Source of the DNA: Saprospiraceae bacterium
GTDB taxonomy: Bacteria; Bacteroidota; Bacteroidia; Chitinophagales; Saprospiraceae
Length of the DNA: 64,000 bases
Direction of reading: 5' to 3'
NCBI GenBank assembly: GCA_016710115.1
Contig: JADJLN010000019.1
Coordinates: 1 to 64,000 of the forward strand
Translations under genes and position numbers: made by a program
Notes under the pieces: generated by a model
Told to the model about the DNA's origin: nothing
The model's input: the letters and a program-made list of their open reading frames with translations, nothing else
The model's database searches: none
Shown here: positions 19,635-31,898 of the stretch, piece by piece
Layout: each line of letters opens with the position of its first letter
Numbering within the stretch: the stretch's first letter is position 1

Positions 19635-19663
19635 AAAGAGAGGTTTGATGAGTAGTTAACTAC

Positions 19664-19671
19664 CAAAAATA
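19664..19671 (-). promoter_or_regulatory. Bacteroidota-type -7 box
   Basis: On the minus strand TATTTTTG matches TAnnTTTG and lies 29 bp before the ATG at 19634, giving a short leader. Confidence 0.45.
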
Positions 19672-20233
19672 ACAAAAACTTCATAAATGTCTGCATATGA
19701 GGGGGGAGGAGGTTATTAGGTGATGAGGTTGGAGGGGAGGAGGGGAGGATGGGAGAAAGGGGTATTGGGTATTGGGTATTGGGTATTGGAAAAAATCGGT
19801 GTCTGACCCGGCATAGTATCAGAGGCCCCCTGGATCAGCGCCCTGAAGGGGTGCAAAGCTTTTTGCAAACTTGCTGAAAACAGGCAAGAATCCCATAGGG
19901 GTGACGTTGCGAATGCTTTTCGCCGTTCACAATTCGCATGGTGCGTTTACCAGATCCATGTTGACCCATCATTATCGAAATAACTCACTAACGAAATAGC
20001 TCACTAACGCCCCCAGTCCCAGTCGATCCTTTATCAGTCCCTGGATGCCCAGACGCTTCTTAGTCGAAGTGGACAAGTTCCTTCGTTAGTCTGGATATGC
20101 TCGGCCCCCAGACGTTGGCCTAAAGGGCCAAGTCTGGATCCGGACGATCCCCCCGAGTCCTCGGGGGGATCGTCCGGGCTCGGTCCTCAGTCCTCGGCCC
20201 TGATTCCTTGAAATAGCTCAATACCACCTCCAC
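19672..20233. other. Intergenic region with a tandem heptamer and a perfect inverted repeat
   Basis: No gene is supported. Four GGTATTG heptamers lie at 19761-19788. At 20140-20177 an 18-bp arm, CCGGACGATCCCCCCGAG, pairs exactly with its complement around a 2-nt loop; its centre is a variant of the CCCCGAG/CTCGGGG palindrome seen elsewhere. A weak copy of CCTGAAGGGGTGCAAAGC lies near 19842. Confidence 0.7.
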
Positions 20234-21743
20234 TCACTCCACCATCACTCTGCCACTGGCATATCGACCTTGTGGGTCGTAGAGATTGAGGAAAAAGAGC
20301 CCTGGAGTCCATCCAGTACAGATGACGTTCATTGTCTCGCCTGTCCAGGGCAGGTGTGCCACTTCCCGACCCGAGATATCAATTACCGAAAGGGTGCCTC
20401 CCGATCCAAAATCCGGGAGTGTTACTTGAAACTGCCCCCGGGCCGGGTTTGGACGCACTTCTAGCAAACGGACCTCGGCTTGCACCGGAAGGAAGATGGA
20501 CGTGGATAAAGTGCTATCACATACCGGCCCGCTATCCAGCCGATAGTTGACCATATTGGGGAGGCATTGGCCATTGGTGGCGGGCAGTTTGACGCCTCGC
20601 TGCTCGAACCCGCAGGCTGTGCCCGGCAGATCGGGATGATGGATAACATGCAGGAAAGGTGTCGTGCCATCCGTACTCATGTAAATCTTGCAATCTGGGC
20701 CAATCACCATGAACTGAAAACCGGTACTGAAAAAATCATTCCACAAGAACCCGTCGTAGTCAGCGATCAGGGTAGCTCCGTCCTGGAGGTCTGGTGCCCA
20801 GGTGTCGACCTGCCAGAGATGCCAGGTGTTATTAATATAAATATACCTTCCGTTTGGTGAAAATTCTCCCTGCGCCCAATAGGTAAAAGTTGTGTCTGGA
20901 ATAGCCCATTGCCGGTATTGGAAAGCATGCTGGTTTTGCGATCGAAATCGAACAATGTAATACCTTGATCTCGACTGATACGAACCAATTTGGATCCATC
21001 AGGACTAAATTTTATAACGCTGCCGCCCCTGGGTCATCGATAGGGCCAATGTCCTGTGTTCCATATAAAAACACCGAATCTTGTTGTACTAGGAATCGAT
21101 AAAATGTATTGTTTTTGTATCCCACCATCATTACCCACCAATCATTGCTATTAGAATGTCGAACAGCATGAAGGTCGCATTGATAAAGTTGACCCGTATA
21201 TACAGACTTATTTTTATGAGTAACCATCCCATCGGATGCTTTGAAAAGCTGAGCTTTGAATAGTATAGATTATTAATATAAATATTGCCTTGTGGGGTGA
21301 CAGTATCCTTTGCGTGAATGAGATATAACTCATCTGAATATCCCGGTCTGGGTAGAATCAGTGAACTATTTTGAACAGGATAATAAGTGACCCCAAAAAA
21401 TTTGTGCAATACTGCGACCAGATCTTGCCAAAATTAATGCTGTCACCGTTGATCATCTCTTCAAAGTGCCGGTTGAATATCCGGCAGCCATCGGTATAGG
21501 CCATCAGCTCTCCTGTTTCAGGATCGGAAATGGAGGCGTTGGTGAGGAGCATTGAGCCTGATCCATTTAAATAGTACGATTGGGAATGCCTTCGTCAAAT
21601 TGAATATGCGAGAAGCCAATATTTGAATCCAGATCAAATCCACCACCAGGTTCATATCCCAATAACCAGGTGTAGTCCATTTTTTGGCAATATGCAGAGA
21701 TCGCCAAGAGCCAACAAAGGAGAATGGTGAAAAATCTTTTCAT
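20234..21743 (-). pseudogene. Propeller array copy A: near-identical to copy D with five one-base deletions
   Basis: Compared with intact copy D (25347-26861), copy A lacks one base at about 20913, 21027, 21234, 21400 and 21582, four of them inside homopolymers; the remaining sequence from about 20390 to 21743 is almost identical. The last about 150 bp (end of the T9SS domain) differ more from D. Start ATG 21743 (MKRFFTILLCWLLAISAYCQ) gives a signal peptide. The deletions could be real decay of the last copy or assembly error in a repeated region. It ends the array in the direction of transcription. Confidence 0.8.
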
Positions 21744-21934
21744 GGTGCTAAACAAGGTAGAGAGGAATCCGATTCCATGTGAATAGTTCTCACAAGTGGT
21801 ATTGGCCAGTAGTTGTCAGAATCACGGATTTATAACGATGAAGGGATGACACGGATTTGTAGGATCTCGGTAGAACGATTTTCTCAATGGATGTTTCCAT
21901 TCTCTGCTAGGAGCAATAAAGGACCGATCTCCCA

Positions 21935-23448
21935 TCACTCCACCATCACTCTGCCACTGGCGTAGCGGCCTTGTGGATCATAGAGATTGAGGAAATAGAG
22001 ACCGGGTGTCCATCCGGTACAGGTGACGTTCATTGTTTCACCTGACCAGGGCAGGCGTGCCACTTCCCGACCAGAGATATCAATTACCGAAAGCGTGCCA
22101 CCCAAACCAAAATCCGGAAGCATGACCTGAAACTGCCCTCGGGCAGGATTGGGCCGCACCTCCAGCAGGCGGACCTCGGCTTGAACCGGCAGAAAGATGG
22201 ACGTGGATAAAGTGCTATCACATACCGGCCCGGTATCCAGACGATAGTTGACCATATTGGGGAGGCATTGGCCGTTCACGGCTGGAAGTTGAACGGCTCT
22301 TTGTTCAAATCCACAAGCTGTGCCAGGCAGGTCTGGATGATGGATAACATGCAGGAAGGGTGTCGTGCCATCCGTGCTCATATAAATGCGGCAATCGGGA
22401 CCAATATTCATATACTGAAAACCGGTACTGAAAAAGTCCTTCCACAAAAAACCGTCGTAGTCGGCGATCAAGGTGGCCCCATCCTGAAGCTCAGGTGCCC
22501 AGGTGTCGACTTGCCAGAGATGCCAGGTATTGTCAATATAGATGAATCTGGAATCCGGTGAAAATTCACCACTGGCGACAAATGTATGGGTACTATCCGG
22601 GATCAGCCATTGGCGGGTATTGGATAACATCCCGGTCTCACGATCAAAATCCCACAGAAGAATCCCTTGCTCGCGGCTGAATCGAGCCAGCTTGGTCCCA
22701 TCCGGACTGAATTTGAGAACGGTGCCCCCTCCAAACGGGACGATAGGCCCGATCGCCTGTGTGTCAACCAAACTGATGGTATCCGCCTGGACCAGAAATT
22801 TGAAATAGGCATTGGTAAGATATTGTGGAAAAAACAACCACCAGTTTGTACCATTGGCATGTTTGACAGCATGCATTTCGCAGTCCTTAACTTGACCGTT
22901 GAATATGAGAGTGTTCTTTTCTTTTACCAGACCATTGGCGAGGGCGGAGAAATTTATTGTACTGCTATAAATTTTATCTATCCAGTAAGTTGATTGCTTG
23001 GTAATGGTGTCTTTGGCATGTATGAGATACACCTCGTCAGGATGTCCAGGGCGGGGAGGAAAAGAGCAGAATTGTTAATTGGATAATAAGTTACACCAAA
23101 AAAGTTTGTACAATATTGCGACCACGTTTTCCCAAAATTGATACTGTCCCCATTGATCATTTGTTCAAACTGTCTGTTGAAAATGCGGCAGCCATCGGTA
23201 TAGGCTATCAACTCTCCTGTTTCAGGATCTGAAATGGAGGCGTTGGTGAGGAGCATAGAGCCTGATCCATTTAAATAGTACGATTGGGGAATGCCTTCGT
23301 CAAATTGAATGTGGGAGAAACCAATATTTGAATCCGGATCAAATCCTCCACCAGGTTCATATCCCAATAACCACGTATAATCGCTCCTTTGGGCAAAACC
23401 AGAGATAGCCAAGAGCCAAAAAAGGAGAATGGAGAAAGATCTTTTCAT
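21935..23448 (-). CDS. Propeller array copy B: T9SS-secreted beta-propeller-like protein, frameshifted
   Basis: Start ATG 23448 gives a signal peptide (MKRSFSILLFWLLAISGFAQ). The protein has a DYTWLLGYEP motif after the signal, propeller-like repeats with FSPDGTKLARF and FSPDSRFIYIDNTWHLW, and a T9SS sorting domain (VRPNPARGQFQVMLPDFG to SGRVMVE). One G is missing near 23055 (GGGG where copy C has GGGGG), splitting the frame. It is a mosaic: residues about 25-80 are like copies A and D, the middle is almost identical to copy C, and the last about 45 residues are like copy E. Confidence 0.8.
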
Positions 23449-23639
23449 GGTGCTAAACAAGATAGAGAGTAATCCGATTCCATGTGAATAGTTCTCACAA
23501 GTGGTATTGGCCAGTAGTTGTCAGAATCACGGATTTGCACGGATGTTTGGATGACACGGATTTGTAGGATCTCGGTAGAACGATTTTCTCAATGGATGTT
23601 TCCATTCTCTGCTAGGAGCAATAAAGGACCGACCTCCAC

Positions 23640-25155
23640 TCACTCCACCATCACTCTGCCACTGGCATATCGACCTCGTGGATCATAGAGATTGAGGAAA
23701 TAGAGCCCTGGAGTCCATCCAGTACAGGTGACATTCATTGTCTCGCCTGTCCAGGGCAGACGAGCCACTTCCCGACCAGAGATATCAATTACCGAAAGCG
23801 TGCCACCCAAACCAAAATCCGGAAGCATGACCTGAAACTGCCCTCGGGCAGGATTGGGCCGCACCTCCAGCAGGCGGACCTCGGCTTGAACCGGCAGAAA
23901 GATGGACGTGGATAAAGTGCTATCACATACCGGCCCGGTATCCAGACGATAGTTGACCATATTGGGGAGGCATTGGCCGTTCACGGCTGGAAGTTGAACG
24001 GCTCTTTGTTCAAATCCACAAGCTGTGCCAGGCAGGTCTGGATGATGGATAACATGCAGGAAGGGTGTCGTGCCATCTGTGCTCATATAAATGCGGCAAT
24101 CGGGACCAATATTCATATACTGAAAACCGGTACTGAAAAAGTCCTTCCACAAAAAACCGTCGTAGTCGGCGATCAAGGTGGCCCCATCCTGAAGCTCAGG
24201 TGCCCAGGTGTCGACTTGCCAGAGATGCCAGGTATTGTCAATATAGATGAATCTGGAATCCGGTGAAAATTCACCACTGGCGACAAATGTATGGGTACTA
24301 TCCGGGATCAGCCATTGGCGGGTATTGGATAACATCCCGGTCTCACGATCAAAATCCCACAGAAGAATCCCTTGCTCGCGGCTGAATCGAGCCAGCTTGG
24401 TCCCATCCGGACTGAATTTGAGAACGGTGCCCCCTCCAAACGGGACGATAGGCCCGATCGCCTGTGTGTCAACCAAACTGATGGTATCCGCCCTGGACCA
24501 GAAATTTGAAATAGGCATTGGTAAGATATTGTGGAAAAAACAACCACCAGTTTGTACCATTGGCATGTTTGACAGCATGCATTTCGCAGTCCTTAACTTG
24601 ACCGTTGAATATGAGAGTGTTCTTTTCTTTTACCAGACCATTGGCGAGGGCGGAGAAATTTATTGTACTGCTATAAATTTTATCTATCCAGTAAGTTGAT
24701 TGCTTGGTAATGGTGTCTTTGGCATGTATGAGATACACCTCGTCAGGATGTCCAGGGCGGGGGAGGAAAAGAGCAGAATTGTTAATTGGATAATAAGTTA
24801 CACCAAAAAAGTTTGTACAATATTGCGACCACGTTTTCCCAAAATTGATACTGTCCCCATTGATCATTTGTTCAAACTGTCTGTTGAAAATGCGACAGCC
24901 ATCGGTATAGGCCAGGAGTTCTCCTGTTTCAGGGTGGGAAATGGAGGCATTGGTGAGTATCATACGGCCTTTGCCTCCTGAATACCATGCATTTTCTGGT
25001 GATTTTGGATAGGGTATAACTGATATCCCATAGATACTATCAGGATCAAATCCTGAGCTTGGTTGATAACCCAATAACCAGGTGTAGTCCATTTTTTGGC
25101 AATATGCAGAGATAGCCAAGAGCCAAAAAAGTAGAATGGTGAAAAATCTTTTCAT
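23640..25155 (-). CDS. Propeller array copy C: T9SS-secreted beta-propeller-like protein, frameshifted
   Basis: Start ATG 25155 gives a signal peptide (MKRFFTILLFWLLAISAYCQ). Residues about 33-65 (YQPSSGFDPDSIYGISVIPY onward) are unique to this copy, a variable block. From RQFEQMINGDS onward it is almost identical to copy B, and its C-terminal 45 residues are closest to A and D. One extra C near 24491 breaks the frame within FLVQADTISL. The fold and export route are as in the other copies: beta-propeller-like repeats and a T9SS C-terminal domain. Confidence 0.8.
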
Positions 25156-25346
25156 GGTGCTAAACAAGGTAGAGAGGAATCCGATTCCATGTGAATAGTT
25201 CTCACAAGTGGTATTGGCCAGTAGTTGTCAGAATCACGGATTTATAAAGAGGAAGGGATGACACGGATTTGTAGGATCTCGGTAGAACGATTTTCTCAAT
25301 GGATGTTTCCATTCTCTGCTAGGAGCAATAAAGGACCGACCTCCAT

Positions 25347-26861
25347 TCACTCCACCATCACTCTGCCACTGGCATATCGACCTTGTGGATCATAGAGATT
25401 GAGGAAATAGAGCCCTGGAGTCCATCCAGTACATGTGACATTCATTGTCTCGCCTGACCAGGGCAGACGAGCCACTTCCCGACCAGCAATATCAATCACC
25501 GTGAGGGTGCCTCCCGATCCAAAATCCGGGAGTGTTACTTGAAACTGCCCCCGGGCCGGGTTTGGACGCACTTCTAGCAAACGGACCTCGGCTTGCACCG
25601 GAAGGAAGATGGACGTGGATAAAGTGCTATCACATACCGGCCCGCTATCCAGCCGATAGTTGACCATATTGGGGAGGCATTGGCCATTGGTGGCGGGCAG
25701 TTTGACGCCTCGCTGCTCGAACCCGCAGGCTGTGCCCGGCAGATCGGGATGATGGATAACATGCAGGAAAGGTGTCGTGCCATCCGTACTCATGTAAATC
25801 TTGCAATCTGGGCCAATCACCATGAACTGAAAACCGGTACTGAAAAAATCATTCCACAAGAACCCGTCGTAGTCAGCGATCATGGTAGCTCCGTCCTGGA
25901 GGTCTGGTGCCCAGGTGTCGACCTGCCAGAGATGCCAGGTGTTATTAATATAAATATACCTTCCGTTTGGTGAAAATTCTCCCTGCGCCCAATAGGTAAA
26001 AGTTGTGTCTGGAATAGCCCATTGCCTGGTATTGGAAAGCATGCTGGTTTTGCGATCGAAATCGAACAATGTAATACCTTGATCTCGACTGATACGAACC
26101 AATTTGGATCCATCAGGACTAAATTTTATAACGCTGCCGCCCCCTGGGTCATCGATAGGGCCAATGTCCTGTGTTCCATATAAAAACACCGAATCTTGTT
26201 GTACTAGGAATCGATAAAATGTATTGTTTTTGTATCCCACCATCATTACCCACCAATCATTGCTATTAGAATGTCGAACAGCATGAAGGTCGCATTGATA
26301 AAGTTGACCCGTATATACAGACTTATTTTTATGAGTAACCATCCCATCGGGATGCTTTGAAAAGCTGAGCTTTGAATAGTATAGATTATTAATATAAATA
26401 TTGCCTTGTGGGGTGACAGTATCCTTTGCGTGAATGAGATATAACTCATCTGAATATCCCGGTCTGGGTAGAATCAGTGAACTATTTTGAACAGGATAAT
26501 AAGTGACCCCAAAAAAATTTGTGCAATACTGCGACCAGATCTTGCCAAAATTAATGCTGTCACCGTTGATCATCTCTTCAAAGTGCCGGTTGAATATCCG
26601 GCAGCCATCGGTATAGGCCATCAGCTCTCCTGTTTCAGGATCGGAAATGGAGGCGTTGGTGAGGAGCATTGAGCCTGATCCATTTAAATAGTACGATTGG
26701 GGAATGCCTTCGTCAAATTGAATATGAGAGAAGCCAATATTTGAATCCGGATCAAATCCACCACCAGGTTCATATCCCAATAACCAGGTGTAGTCCATTT
26801 TTTGGCAATATGCAGAGATAGCCAAGAGCCAAAAAAGGAGAATGGTGAAAAATCTTTTCAT
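25347..26861 (-). CDS. Propeller array copy D: intact T9SS-secreted beta-propeller-like protein
   Basis: This is the only uninterrupted copy, 504 residues from ATG 26861 (an upstream TTG at 26873 is unlikely, since the signal peptide begins at MKRFFTILL). After the signal come DYTWLLGYEPGG, a conserved block with TNASISDPETGEL and YTDGCRIFNR, a variable middle (residues about 135-255), repeats with FSPDGSKLVRI and FSPNGRYIYINN, the block FLHVIHHPDLPGTACGFEQR, and a T9SS sorting domain with VRPNPARGQFQVTLPD. The SPDG/SPNG repeats resemble blades of a beta-propeller. It is probably a surface or released protein, ligand unknown. Confidence 0.9.
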   Translation of the reverse strand: MKRFFTILLFWLLAISAYCQKMDYTWLLGYEPGGGFDPDSNIGFSHIQFDEGIPQSYYLNGSGSMLLTNASISDPETGELMAYTDGCRIFNRHFEEMINGDSINFGKIWSQYCTNFFGVTYYPVQNSSLILPRPGYSDELYLIHAKDTVTPQGNIYINNLYYSKLSFSKHPDGMVTHKNKSVYTGQLYQCDLHAVRHSNSNDWWVMMVGYKNNTFYRFLVQQDSVFLYGTQDIGPIDDPGGGSVIKFSPDGSKLVRISRDQGITLFDFDRKTSMLSNTRQWAIPDTTFTYWAQGEFSPNGRYIYINNTWHLWQVDTWAPDLQDGATMIADYDGFLWNDFFSTGFQFMVIGPDCKIYMSTDGTTPFLHVIHHPDLPGTACGFEQRGVKLPATNGQCLPNMVNYRLDSGPVCDSTLSTSIFLPVQAEVRLLEVRPNPARGQFQVTLPDFGSGGTLTVIDIAGREVARLPWSGETMNVTCTGWTPGLYFLNLYDPQGRYASGRVMVE

Positions 26862-27052
26862 GGTGCTAAACAAGGTAGAGAGGAATCCGATTCCATGTGA
26901 ATAGTTCTCACAAGTGGTATTGGCCAGTAGTTGTCAGAATCACGGATTTATAACGATGAAGGGATGACACGGATTTGTAGGATCTCGGTAGAACGATTTT
27001 CTCAATGGATGTTTCCATTCTCTGCTAGGAGCAATAAAGGACCGATCTCCCT

Positions 27053-28569
27053 TCACTCCACCATCACTCTGCCACTGGCGTAGCGGCCTTGTGGATCATA
27101 GAGATTGAGGAAATAGAGGCCGGGTGTCCATCCGGCACAGATGACGTGCATTGTTTCGCCTGTCCAGGGCAGACGTGCCACTTCCCGACCGCTGACATCG
27201 ATCACTGTGAGCATGCCACCTGAACCAAAATCCGGAAGCATGACCTGAAACTGCCCTCGGGCAGGATTGGGCCGCACCTCTAGCAAGCGGACTTTGGCTT
27301 GCACCGGAAGGAATATGGATGTGGACAAGGTACTGTCACATACCGGCCCGGTATCCAGACGATAGTTGACCATATTGGGGAGGCACTTGCCATTGGTGGC
27401 CGGCAGTTTGACGCCCCGGTGCTCGAACCCGCAGGCAGTGCCCGGCAGATCGGGATGATGGATAACATGCAGGAAAGGAGTCGTGCCATCCGTACTCATG
27501 TAAATCTTGCAATCTGGGCCGATATTCATGAATTGAAAACCTGTGCTAAAAAAATCTTTCCATAGAAATCCATCGTAGTCGGCGATCAGGGTAGCTCCGT
27601 CCTGAAGGTCTGGTGCCCAGGTGTCGACCTGCCAGAGATGCCAGGTATTGTCAATGTAGATGAATCTGGAATCCGGTGAAAATTCACCGCAGGCAATAAA
27701 CGTATGTGTACTATCCGGGATCAGCCATTGGCGGGTATTGGATAACAACCCCGTCTGGCGATCAAAATCCCACAGAAGAATGCCTTGCTCACGGCTGAAT
27801 CGGGCCAGCTTGGTTCCATCCGGACTGAATTTGAGGACAGTGCCACCTCCAAAAGGTACAATAGGGCCGATGGCCTGTGTGTCAACCAAACTGATGGTAT
27901 CCGCCTGGACAAGAAATTTGAAATAGGAATTAGTTTGATATTGGGGAAAGAATAACCACCAGTCCAAGCCATTGGCATGTTTGACAGCATGCATCTCACA
28001 TTCCTTGATTTGACCTGTAAATATTAATTTATTTTTTTCTTGACAAACCCATTGGGAAAAGTTTTGAAACTGATCGTACTGGCATAGATTTTATCCATCC
28101 AGTAAGTCGATTGTTTGGTGATTGTATCCTTGGCATGAATGAGGTACACCTCGTCAGGGTGTCCGGGACGGGGAAGGAAAAGAGCTGTATTAATACTCGG
28201 ATAATAAGTTACACCAAAAAAGTTTGTACAATATTGCGACCACGTTTTCCCAAAATTGATACTGTCACCGTTGATCATTTGTTCAAACTGCCTGTTGAAA
28301 ATACGGCAACCATCAGTATAGGCCAACAATTCTCCAGTTTCAGGGTGGGAAATGGAGGCATTGGTGAGGAGCATATGTCCTTCCCCAGGCAAGTATCCTG
28401 CTTTTTTTATTCCAATAGAATAATTAACTAAATTGATACCAAGAAGGCTATCGGGATCAGGGTTAATTGGTTTGTATCCAAGCACCCAAGTGTAATCACT
28501 TTTTTGGCTAAAACCAATCAGGCAAGTAAAACTCAGAAGAAATACTATTAAATATCTTATAAAGCCCAT
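27053..28569 (-). CDS. Propeller array copy E: first and most divergent copy, frameshifted
   Basis: Start ATG 28569 (MGFIRYLIVFLLSFTCLIGF) gives a signal peptide unlike the other copies. The variable N-terminal block reads YKPINPDPDSLLGINLVNYS. One A is missing in an A run near 28037, splitting the frame after NGFVKKK; restoring it continues LIFTGQIKECEMHAV as in copies B and C. The rest carries the same propeller repeats and T9SS domain. It is the copy nearest the upstream beta-helix gene, separated by a 64-nt gap with a stem-loop, so the array could be read from the beta-helix promoter. Confidence 0.8.
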
Positions 28570-28585
28570 TACCTAAATTTTAAAG

Positions 28586-28617
28586 CCCCAGATGGCAGAG
28601 AGAACTACCATCTGGGG
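28586..28617 (-). promoter_or_regulatory. Intercistronic stem-loop before copy E
   Basis: CCCCAGATGG (28586-28595) pairs exactly with CCATCTGGGG (28608-28617), 16 nt before the ATG of copy E and 15 nt after the stop of the beta-helix gene. On the minus strand it is followed only by CTTTAAAATTT, a poor terminator tail. Confidence 0.75.
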
Positions 28618-28632
28618 AAATAAGAAAATCAG

Positions 28633-31600
28633 TTACCGGGTGATCTGAAGCCGCTGAAGTGCGACCGGATGATCAGGATGTGTTATTTTGAGAAAATAGG
28701 AACCGGAGTTCAGTTGACTGGTGTTTAACGTTTGTCCATTTCCTGTGTATGATTGTGACAGTAATTGTCGACCAAAAATATCAGAAACAACCAATGCTGA
28801 TCCAACAGGAAGGGTACACCATATCGTGACTGATTCAATAGCCGGGTTCGGAGTCAAACTACAATTCGTAGTGAGGGGTACACCCTTGTTTGAGTACTGC
28901 TGTTCCGCCTGTTGACAGGCTTCTGCATCATCCCAGGCATAGTTACCGACACCAAGGAGCAAGGAGCGAGCTGTCCAAATAGCGTCACCACCTTCGGTCG
29001 GGCATTGAGCAGCAATGTCCTCCAGATCGTCTATCTCACTTGTCGCCAATGTATCCCGGTTGCTTGTCAGCCAACTGAGAGCGATATGCATGACGGTTTG
29101 TTCATTGTCTGCCCATGTAGATTCAGGTGTCAGACTGTCGTTGTCGTCCAATGCATCCTCCAGGCGATCGACAATGATGTTTCTGGCGGAGTCTGCATAT
29201 ACCTTCCAGGCTGTATAGTCCGTGCGATATAGCGTTGAAAGACTGTCCACATAGGCCGACCAGTAAGTGGAGTCTATTTCGGAGGCACTCCAGGCCAGGC
29301 TGTCCATACCGTTGAGAATGTTGGTCATCATCAGGCTCAAGTCCTGATGACCGTCTTCAAGAGCAGCGGTGAGTGCCGAATCTAGTTGTGCGACCAGGCG
29401 AACGGCTTCTGCAACTTCATGACGGTCGACATCATCGGTTGTGGATACAGCTGTAGCGAATGCAGAAAATGTACTGTCATTGACCAAATTGGCATTTTCA
29501 GCAAATCGAAGCAACAGACGGCGAGTTCCGGTAGCCTGCCAGGCGGCATTACCCAGACTGTCTTGAATGATCCAGCTGTCCAAACCATCCGGTAATTCCG
29601 GACGAAATGCACCTGGTCCATCCAGACATAATGGAACTGATGCCTCAGTACAGGTTTGATTAGATGTACCATTATTTGATTCAAACCAGGTCCCTGCTGC
29701 TGTCCACTTGGGCATGTAGTATTTGCCCTGACTGTCGTTGACGGTGTAGTTGGATTCGTTAACAGGTTGAAAATTACTTGCATAGTGGATTGCACCATAC
29801 CGGTCGGTCGGGTTGTCCGTGGCATTGAGTACGGTCCAGTAGTTGCCGCGGTAGGATTGGGGGCTGGAGAAGGTGCCATCTCCGGCTCCCGGGTAGCCAT
29901 AAGCCAGGCCGAACAGATGCTCGTCAATGGTGTTGGCACGCACCAGGGTGGCGTCATTCATGCCAAAGAATCGAATACCCGCTCCAGTCTCAGTTACATC
30001 GTTACAGGTGACGGAAAGGTTGGATCCACCAGCGAGGTAGATGCCATTGGTGTGGGTCTGGGTTTCATAATCTGTACCGGTGATGAGGTTGCAACTCACA
30101 GCACTATTGAACGGGTTATGTAACCCTATCCCGTTGATTACCGCCGGGTCATCATAGTCCAGGTCAATAGTATTTTCATGAATGTCAGCCATGGCATTAT
30201 ACACGGTTATACCAGCTTTGCCCGTATTTACATCGATTGTATTATCACGGATGTCAGCTTTCAGGACATTATTTAATACTGGTGTGGCGAGGATGCCTTC
30301 TCCTAGTAAAATGGATCCTCCACCCTGACTGATCACTTCACCATCAATATCAAGGGTGTTATGAAGATAGTTCAGTTTGCCAAATCCGCGATGATGCAGA
30401 CCCAGTCGACTGACATTTTCAAAGTTACAGTTTTCAACATCAATTTGAACAAGAGGATTGACATTTGTCGTGTAAATGGCTTTTTCGTAGTTACCTCCCG
30501 AGATATTTCTGGCTACGACATTGATATTAGTGGCTTTTATACCATTGACCACATTATGGATCAGAACGGGGAGTGAGTTTTCACCCTGGACAGTCAATGT
30601 TTGAGTGGTACTTCCCCTGGCCCAGATGGCGTTTCCGGTAGGTGCTTGCATGGTTTCTACAAGTTGACAACCATCTATTCGTGTCCGTCCGATGGTGACA
30701 TTCGCATTCCTGGTGACAATTCCATTTGGAAGGTCGAAATATCGATTCCATTTGCTGGAGTTGGATTCAATGGCTGAAAGATTGATCAATTGGCCACCCC
30801 ATACATATACACCACAATATGAATAATCCGGATCGGCATTGGATTCAGCCAGGAGGGATTCATCAATCGTTCCATTCAGCGTCCCTTCCAGATTGTTCTC
30901 GAATTTGAGATCGTTAAATCGTCTAAGAACTGGGTCTACATAAGAAGACTGGTCAGTTGTTAGATTGCTCATGTATACACCAACATGGTTGTCATCGAAG
31001 TGCACTCTTTGTATCCAAGCCTCTGCTCCTCCATCAAGGGAGATTGCCCGTGCACCATCTCTTACTGTGCCATATAGTAGAGAATGATTGTTGATTATGA
31101 ATCTACCCCGGTATTGACCCGGATTTGCCGCCACATGCCTGTACAGCCCTCAACTTGGCCATTGATTGTCAAAATTCCATTATGCTTCACAATGATCTCG
31201 GCATCATCACCCATAACAATGGAAGCAAATGCAGGATTGCCAATGCAAAATTCTTCATCTACTTCAAATGTTCCCAAGACAGTAACCTTTGAAATTTTAT
31301 ACGGACCAAATTCATTGCATGTATAGCCTCCAGGAGGCAATATACCATCTGTAACTGCATCGGAATAGGATAATGGAGAAATTCTTCCATCCAGGACTTT
31401 GTAACCCTGAGAGGAAACCTGTACAGCATCCTCTTGATTATCATTCTGCCCATTGTACACAAATTGAACTTTGGCTTCCACTTCATTCGGAATGTTTTCA
31501 ATTTGGGACATGGCCATAGCTGTGAATGTCAATACCTGACATTCATAGGGAGCCATTTGAGAAATATATTTGTGGACGTAGGAATTCTCTTTTATCGGTT

Positions 31601-31898
31601 CTGTTGTACTACCCTGGTAATAGCCAAAATCTCCGATATCTGTGATTTCGAAATACCCCATTTGATACACTCGAACGGTCGCGTCCCGGTATTGGGCATT
31701 GTCGTTACAAACAGTTACAGTGAAAGTCAGTTGGTCACACCCTTCAACAGGGCTGTCATTGTCCACTTCAATCAAAACAGGTGTCAGGGCGTGTGTCGTG
31801 GAGGACCCGAACGCGGTCAGGGCCAAGGTCAGCAGTGCAATCAGGAGCGAACTATTGTTTCGCCCCCACCAATTTTTAAAGACAAAATTTGGTTTCAT
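28633..31898 (-). CDS. Large secreted parallel beta-helix protein with T9SS domain, frameshifted
   Basis: Two frames (from ATG 31898 to about 31105, and about 31105 to 28633) form one protein of about 1090 residues; one base is missing near 31104 after MWRQIRVNTGV. Order: signal peptide (LLIALLTLALTAFG), a beta-sandwich domain (about 45-200), a beta-helix entry (GILTINGQVEGCTGMWRQI), a long parallel beta-helix with repeats such as ADIRDNTIDVNTGKAGITVY and ADIHENTIDL, a helical region rich in D and S (about 780-960), and a T9SS sorting domain (LTPNPAIESVTIWCT to LQRLQITR). Beta-helix proteins of this kind often bind or cleave polysaccharides; no catalytic residues can be assigned. Confidence 0.85.

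Larger units (their letters stand above)
20234..28569 (-). repeat. Five-unit tandem array of secreted propeller-like genes
   Basis: Stop codons fall at 20234, 21935, 23640, 25347 and 27053, a period of 1701-1707 bp. Each unit is one gene of about 508 codons plus a spacer of about 190 bp; the spacers are also near-identical and share TCAGAATCACGGATTT, GGATCTCGGTAGAACGATTT and TCTGCTAGGAGCAATAAAGG. Copies A and D match almost fully; copies B and C match for about 1.1 kb in the middle; termini are exchanged between copies. Confidence 0.93.

Noticed and set aside
21850..27005. CTCGGTAGAACGATTT in the array spacers as further copies of the GTAGAAATAC motif
   Set aside because: Only GTAGAAC is shared; the TAC half of the dyad is missing in all spacers, and the sequence is explained by the conserved spacer itself.
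20234..28569. Possibility of a CRISPR array from the regular repeats
   Set aside because: The repeat unit is 1.7 kb and contains complete genes; no short repeat-spacer structure and no cas genes are present.
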